DNA of 7,310 nucleotides from a candidate division FCPU426 bacterium. GTDB taxonomy: Bacteria > Oederibacteriota > PGYV01 > Palsa-1178. Positions 5,719-7,310 of the stretch are shown in pieces (position 1 is the first letter of the stretch; every line of letters begins with the position of its first letter). Location of the stretch: positions 1 through 7,310 of the forward strand of contig PMTB01000070.1 of NCBI GenBank assembly GCA_003167475.1, in the 5' to 3' direction. The notes beneath the pieces are model-generated. The model did not search any database. It worked only from the letters and a program-made list of their open reading frames with translations, and had not been told where the DNA came from. A program made the position numbers and the translations under genes.

Positions 5719-5802
5719 AATTTTATATTTTAAATTTATTGAAGCGCTTTACGCTCTATTATAATAAGTGCGAAGCACACATTAAATATTAAATATAAAA
5801 TT
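5719..5802. repeat. AT-rich inverted repeat of three + three 7-bp units between convergent genes
   Basis: This element fills 84 of the 93 bases between two convergent stop codons. The left arm has ATTTTAT, ATTTTAA and ATTTATT (from 5720, 5727 and 5734). The right arm, read on the opposite strand, has ATTTTAT, ATTTAAT and ATTTAAT (5795-5801, 5788-5794, 5781-5787). With the flanking A5719/T5802 the arms match at 19 of 22 positions, and the outer 12 bp are perfect. The 40-nt loop contains two small hairpins, AGCG/CGCT (5743-5755) and GTGC/GCAC (5768-5778). Its position would suit a bidirectional terminator or transcription barrier, but the stem lacks G and C. Confidence 0.8.
5719..5802. terminator. 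Possible bidirectional terminator between fumB and the TPR gene
   Basis: No canonical GC-rich stem with a T tract is present between the convergent genes. The only structure available to end either transcript is the AT-rich inverted repeat here, which starts 3 nt after the fumB stop and ends 6 nt before the other gene's stop. The call rests on position alone. Confidence 0.3.
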
Positions 5803-5808
5803 ACGGCC

Positions 5809-6612
5809 TTACTGTATTTCCAGTTCCTTCATCCTCGCTGCTGTATCCGTGATAGCGTTCGAGTCATAATAATATTCCGTTTGTTTTGGTTTTGAGTTTA
5901 CGACTTCCCTGTATAGTTTCTTTGCCGCTTCCCTGTCGCCTATGTCCCATATGATATCCGCAAGGAACATTTTCGCTTCCAGGTTATCGGGCCGCGCCGC
6001 AAGAACTTCCTCAATATACGCTTTTGCCTTGTTCTTATCCGGCCATGTCAGTATCAAAATAATGTTCGGCGATTTATAGTGCAGTCTTCCGAGTATCATC
6101 CCCGCCGCGTAATCCTCAAACGTCTTGTCCGCGGCATAAAGCGCCTCGCCATATTTTTTTATCTTGTCAGCCACGCCTTCTTTGGCTGCCTCCAGCACGT
6201 TAGGGGTATACTCGCCGCGCCTGCCCCAAAAAAGCGCCATGAGATAATTATACTCCTTTGTGCCGGAGAGCTTTGCTTCAAGCGGCTCTAAATCCTTTAT
6301 AAATCCCTCGTAAACCGATTTTTTTTCCTCGGCAGTGCCTGTCAGGAACCTGTATTTGAAATCAAAAGCTTTTCCGTATTTATAAAGCATTCCCGGATTT
6401 GTCCTGTCCGCTTCAAAGAGGTTTTTATAGGCGCCTATGGCCAGGTTGATATTGGCTATGGCTTCGGCGGGTTTGGTTATTGAATTCCTCCGGCCAAAAT
6501 ACTTATCCCCAAGCTGTTCGAGCGTCAATTCAGGCGCGTTTGATGCCGCCTTCGCGGCAAACATTATAGCCGGGCTTAAAACGAGCAGAACTATTACCAG
6601 CAGTTTTTTCAT
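5809..6612 (-). CDS. Exported TPR-like protein (TatT-like candidate)
   Basis: The 267-residue product begins with a typical Sec signal peptide: MKK, a hydrophobic core at 4-18, then a small-residue cleavage region near 19-23 (MFAAKAAS). There is no lipobox cysteine, so a soluble periplasmic protein is expected. The remainder is mostly helical. TPR-like helix pairs are clearest at 193-241, where A..YIEEVLAARPDN is followed by LADIIWDIGDREAAKKLYREVV. The stretch LGRLHYKSPN (174-183) followed by that segment recalls the TatT family, periplasmic partners of some TRAP transporters, but no TRAP genes are nearby. That assignment is tentative. The ATG at 6612 has GGAGG (6618-6622) 5 nt upstream, within the 12-nt gap after the TetR gene, so the two genes are almost certainly co-transcribed and the regulator may control this protein. 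Confidence 0.85.
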   Translation of the reverse strand: MKKLLVIVLLVLSPAIMFAAKAASNAPELTLEQLGDKYFGRRNSITKPAEAIANINLAIGAYKNLFEADRTNPGMLYKYGKAFDFKYRFLTGTAEEKKSVYEGFIKDLEPLEAKLSGTKEYNYLMALFWGRRGEYTPNVLEAAKEGVADKIKKYGEALYAADKTFEDYAAGMILGRLHYKSPNIILILTWPDKNKAKAYIEEVLAARPDNLEAKMFLADIIWDIGDREAAKKLYREVVNSKPKQTEYYYDSNAITDTAARMKELEIQ

Positions 6613-6624
6613 GCAAACCTCCGG

Positions 6625-7194
6625 CTATTTTTTTATTATCCCGGTCAAAAACATTTTAAGCAGCATCCCGACCTTTCTTTCCACATCCCCGGGCTTTTCC
6701 ATGGCAAGCTGGTACTCCAGCCCTTTGATCGTCTGGACTATCACAAAGGAAACAAATTCCTGGTCATCGACCTGAAAAGTTCCCTTTTCAACGCCTTCTT
6801 TGATGAATTGCCTTATATTTCCGTTCTCAAAATCCTGGTATTTTTCATATGCTTTCCTTATGTAACCGTAATAATCTATATAATCGGTTTTGAACATCTG
6901 GTAAAAGGAGGAAAAACGCGACATCAGTTTCATGCGGCCCATTATATAGGCAGCCAGCTTTTTATCGGGCATGTTTTCGGCCGCGACAAGTTTCTCAAGC
7001 TCCTTTTTCACCTCGTCCATATCCTGCTCAATAATCAGGGTATAAACCTGCTCTTTTGAATCAAAATAGTGGTAGATGGTCCCCTTGCCGATATGCGCCT
7101 CTTTTGCCACATCGTCCATGGTGGTGTCGGTGAGGCCGTTCTTGGCGAATAACTTCTTTGCGGTCCTGAAGATCAGGTCTTTTGTTTCTTTCAT
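6625..7194 (-). CDS. TetR/AcrR-family transcriptional regulator
   Basis: This 189-residue protein has the TetR N-terminal DNA-binding domain: IFRTAKKLFAKNGLTDTTMD (8-27) leads into the helix-turn-helix at about 25-46, with IGKGTIYHYFDSKEQVY (35-51) as the family signature. The C-terminal helical region (about 55-189) is the ligand-binding and dimerisation part and is too variable to name a ligand. It is rich in aromatic residues around 94-120 (FSSFYQMFKTDYIDYYGY), consistent with a hydrophobic pocket. The start at 7194 is chosen because AAAGGAG (7200-7206) lies 5 nt upstream; a TTG at 7209 would only add the ribosome binding site as codons. A palindrome over its own -10 box suggests autorepression. 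It is first in a two-gene unit with the exported TPR-like protein. Confidence 0.95.
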   Translation of the reverse strand: MKETKDLIFRTAKKLFAKNGLTDTTMDDVAKEAHIGKGTIYHYFDSKEQVYTLIIEQDMDEVKKELEKLVAAENMPDKKLAAYIMGRMKLMSRFSSFYQMFKTDYIDYYGYIRKAYEKYQDFENGNIRQFIKEGVEKGTFQVDDQEFVSFVIVQTIKGLEYQLAMEKPGDVERKVGMLLKMFLTGIIKK

Positions 7195-7223
7195 AAAAAC
7201 TCCTTTCAATCTCGGATTTGCGT

Positions 7224-7246
7224 CGACTATTTTTTAATGATAGTCG
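7224..7246. promoter_or_regulatory. Palindromic operator, probable TetR autoregulation site
   Basis: CGACTAT (7224-7230) and ATAGTCG (7240-7246) form a perfect 7-bp inverted repeat with a 9-nt spacer, 23 bp in all. It covers the -10 box and the probable transcription start of the regulator gene. Size, symmetry and position are typical of TetR-family operators. Confidence 0.65.
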
Positions 7247-7265
7247 GTTTTTGAACCAAAGTCAA
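7237..7265 (-). promoter_or_regulatory. Promoter of the TetR-TPR unit
   Basis: On the minus strand, TTGACT (7260-7265) and TATCAT (7237-7242) are separated by exactly 17 nt. Transcription would start near 7230, giving a leader of about 36 nt before the ATG at 7194. The -10 box lies inside the 23-bp palindrome. Confidence 0.65.
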
Positions 7266-7289
7266 TGTTTTTTTAAAAACGTGTCAATG
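7261..7289. repeat. Direct repeat GTCAATG upstream of the TetR promoter
   Basis: GTCAATG occurs at 7261-7267 and again at 7283-7289, 22 bp apart, about two helical turns. The first copy overlaps the -35 box. The second gives a perfect TTGACA on the minus strand (7282-7287), but no matching -10 follows at the right distance. Between them is the AT-rich inverted repeat GTTTTT/AAAAAC. They may be a paired regulator site. Nothing else is seen from 7290 to the window end. Confidence 0.35.
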
Positions 7290-7310
7290 CAAAATAGAAA
7301 TGTCCGGTTT

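Noticed and set aside
5739..5765. TTGAAG and TATAAT in the loop of the convergent inverted repeat as a promoter
   Set aside because: The spacing is only 15 nt, and the product would be antisense to the TPR gene with no gene of its own. The ATTATAAT core reads as a -10 box on both strands by symmetry.

Overview
The window reads as chromosomal DNA from an obligately anaerobic, probably uncultured bacterium. Four things suggest this: moderate GC with AT-rich spacers, strong GGAGG-type ribosome binding sites, an oxygen-sensitive-type two-subunit [4Fe-4S] fumarase, and a citrate synthase that is not the usual aerobic (Si) enzyme but looks like the Re-face type of anaerobes. I cannot fix the phylum from the sequence.

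Layout. Positions 1-241 hold the 5' end of a minus-strand gene for a membrane-anchored protein, possibly FliF-like. Positions 242-555 are a divergent control region with a good sigma-70-type promoter facing each way, three small hairpins between them and a leader for the rightward operon. Positions 556-5715 are a five-gene plus-strand operon: Re-type citrate synthase candidate, NADP-isocitrate dehydrogenase, LDH-like malate dehydrogenase, and the alpha and beta subunits of class I fumarate hydratase. Positions 5809-7194 are a convergent minus-strand pair, a TetR-family regulator followed 12 nt later by an exported TPR/TatT-like protein. Its promoter carries a 23-bp palindrome over the -10 box that looks like an autoregulatory operator.

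How the genes work together. Citrate synthase and isocitrate dehydrogenase form the oxidative arm (oxaloacetate + acetyl-CoA to 2-oxoglutarate, with aconitase missing here). Malate dehydrogenase and fumarase interconvert oxaloacetate, malate and fumarate, the reductive arm in fermenters. Both arms meet at oxaloacetate, so the operon looks like the core of a split or reversible TCA pathway supplying biosynthesis. No aconitase, succinate dehydrogenase or 2-oxoglutarate oxidoreductase gene is in the window.

The most unusual feature is in the spacers. Three of them (3174-3277, 5100-5151, 5719-5802) are each occupied by a long imperfect inverted repeat whose two arms are built from tandem 9-bp or 7-bp units. 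The unit sequence differs completely between spacers, but the architecture and the position, starting 4-13 nt after a stop codon, are shared. I know of no named element that fits, and these are the main candidates for something undescribed.
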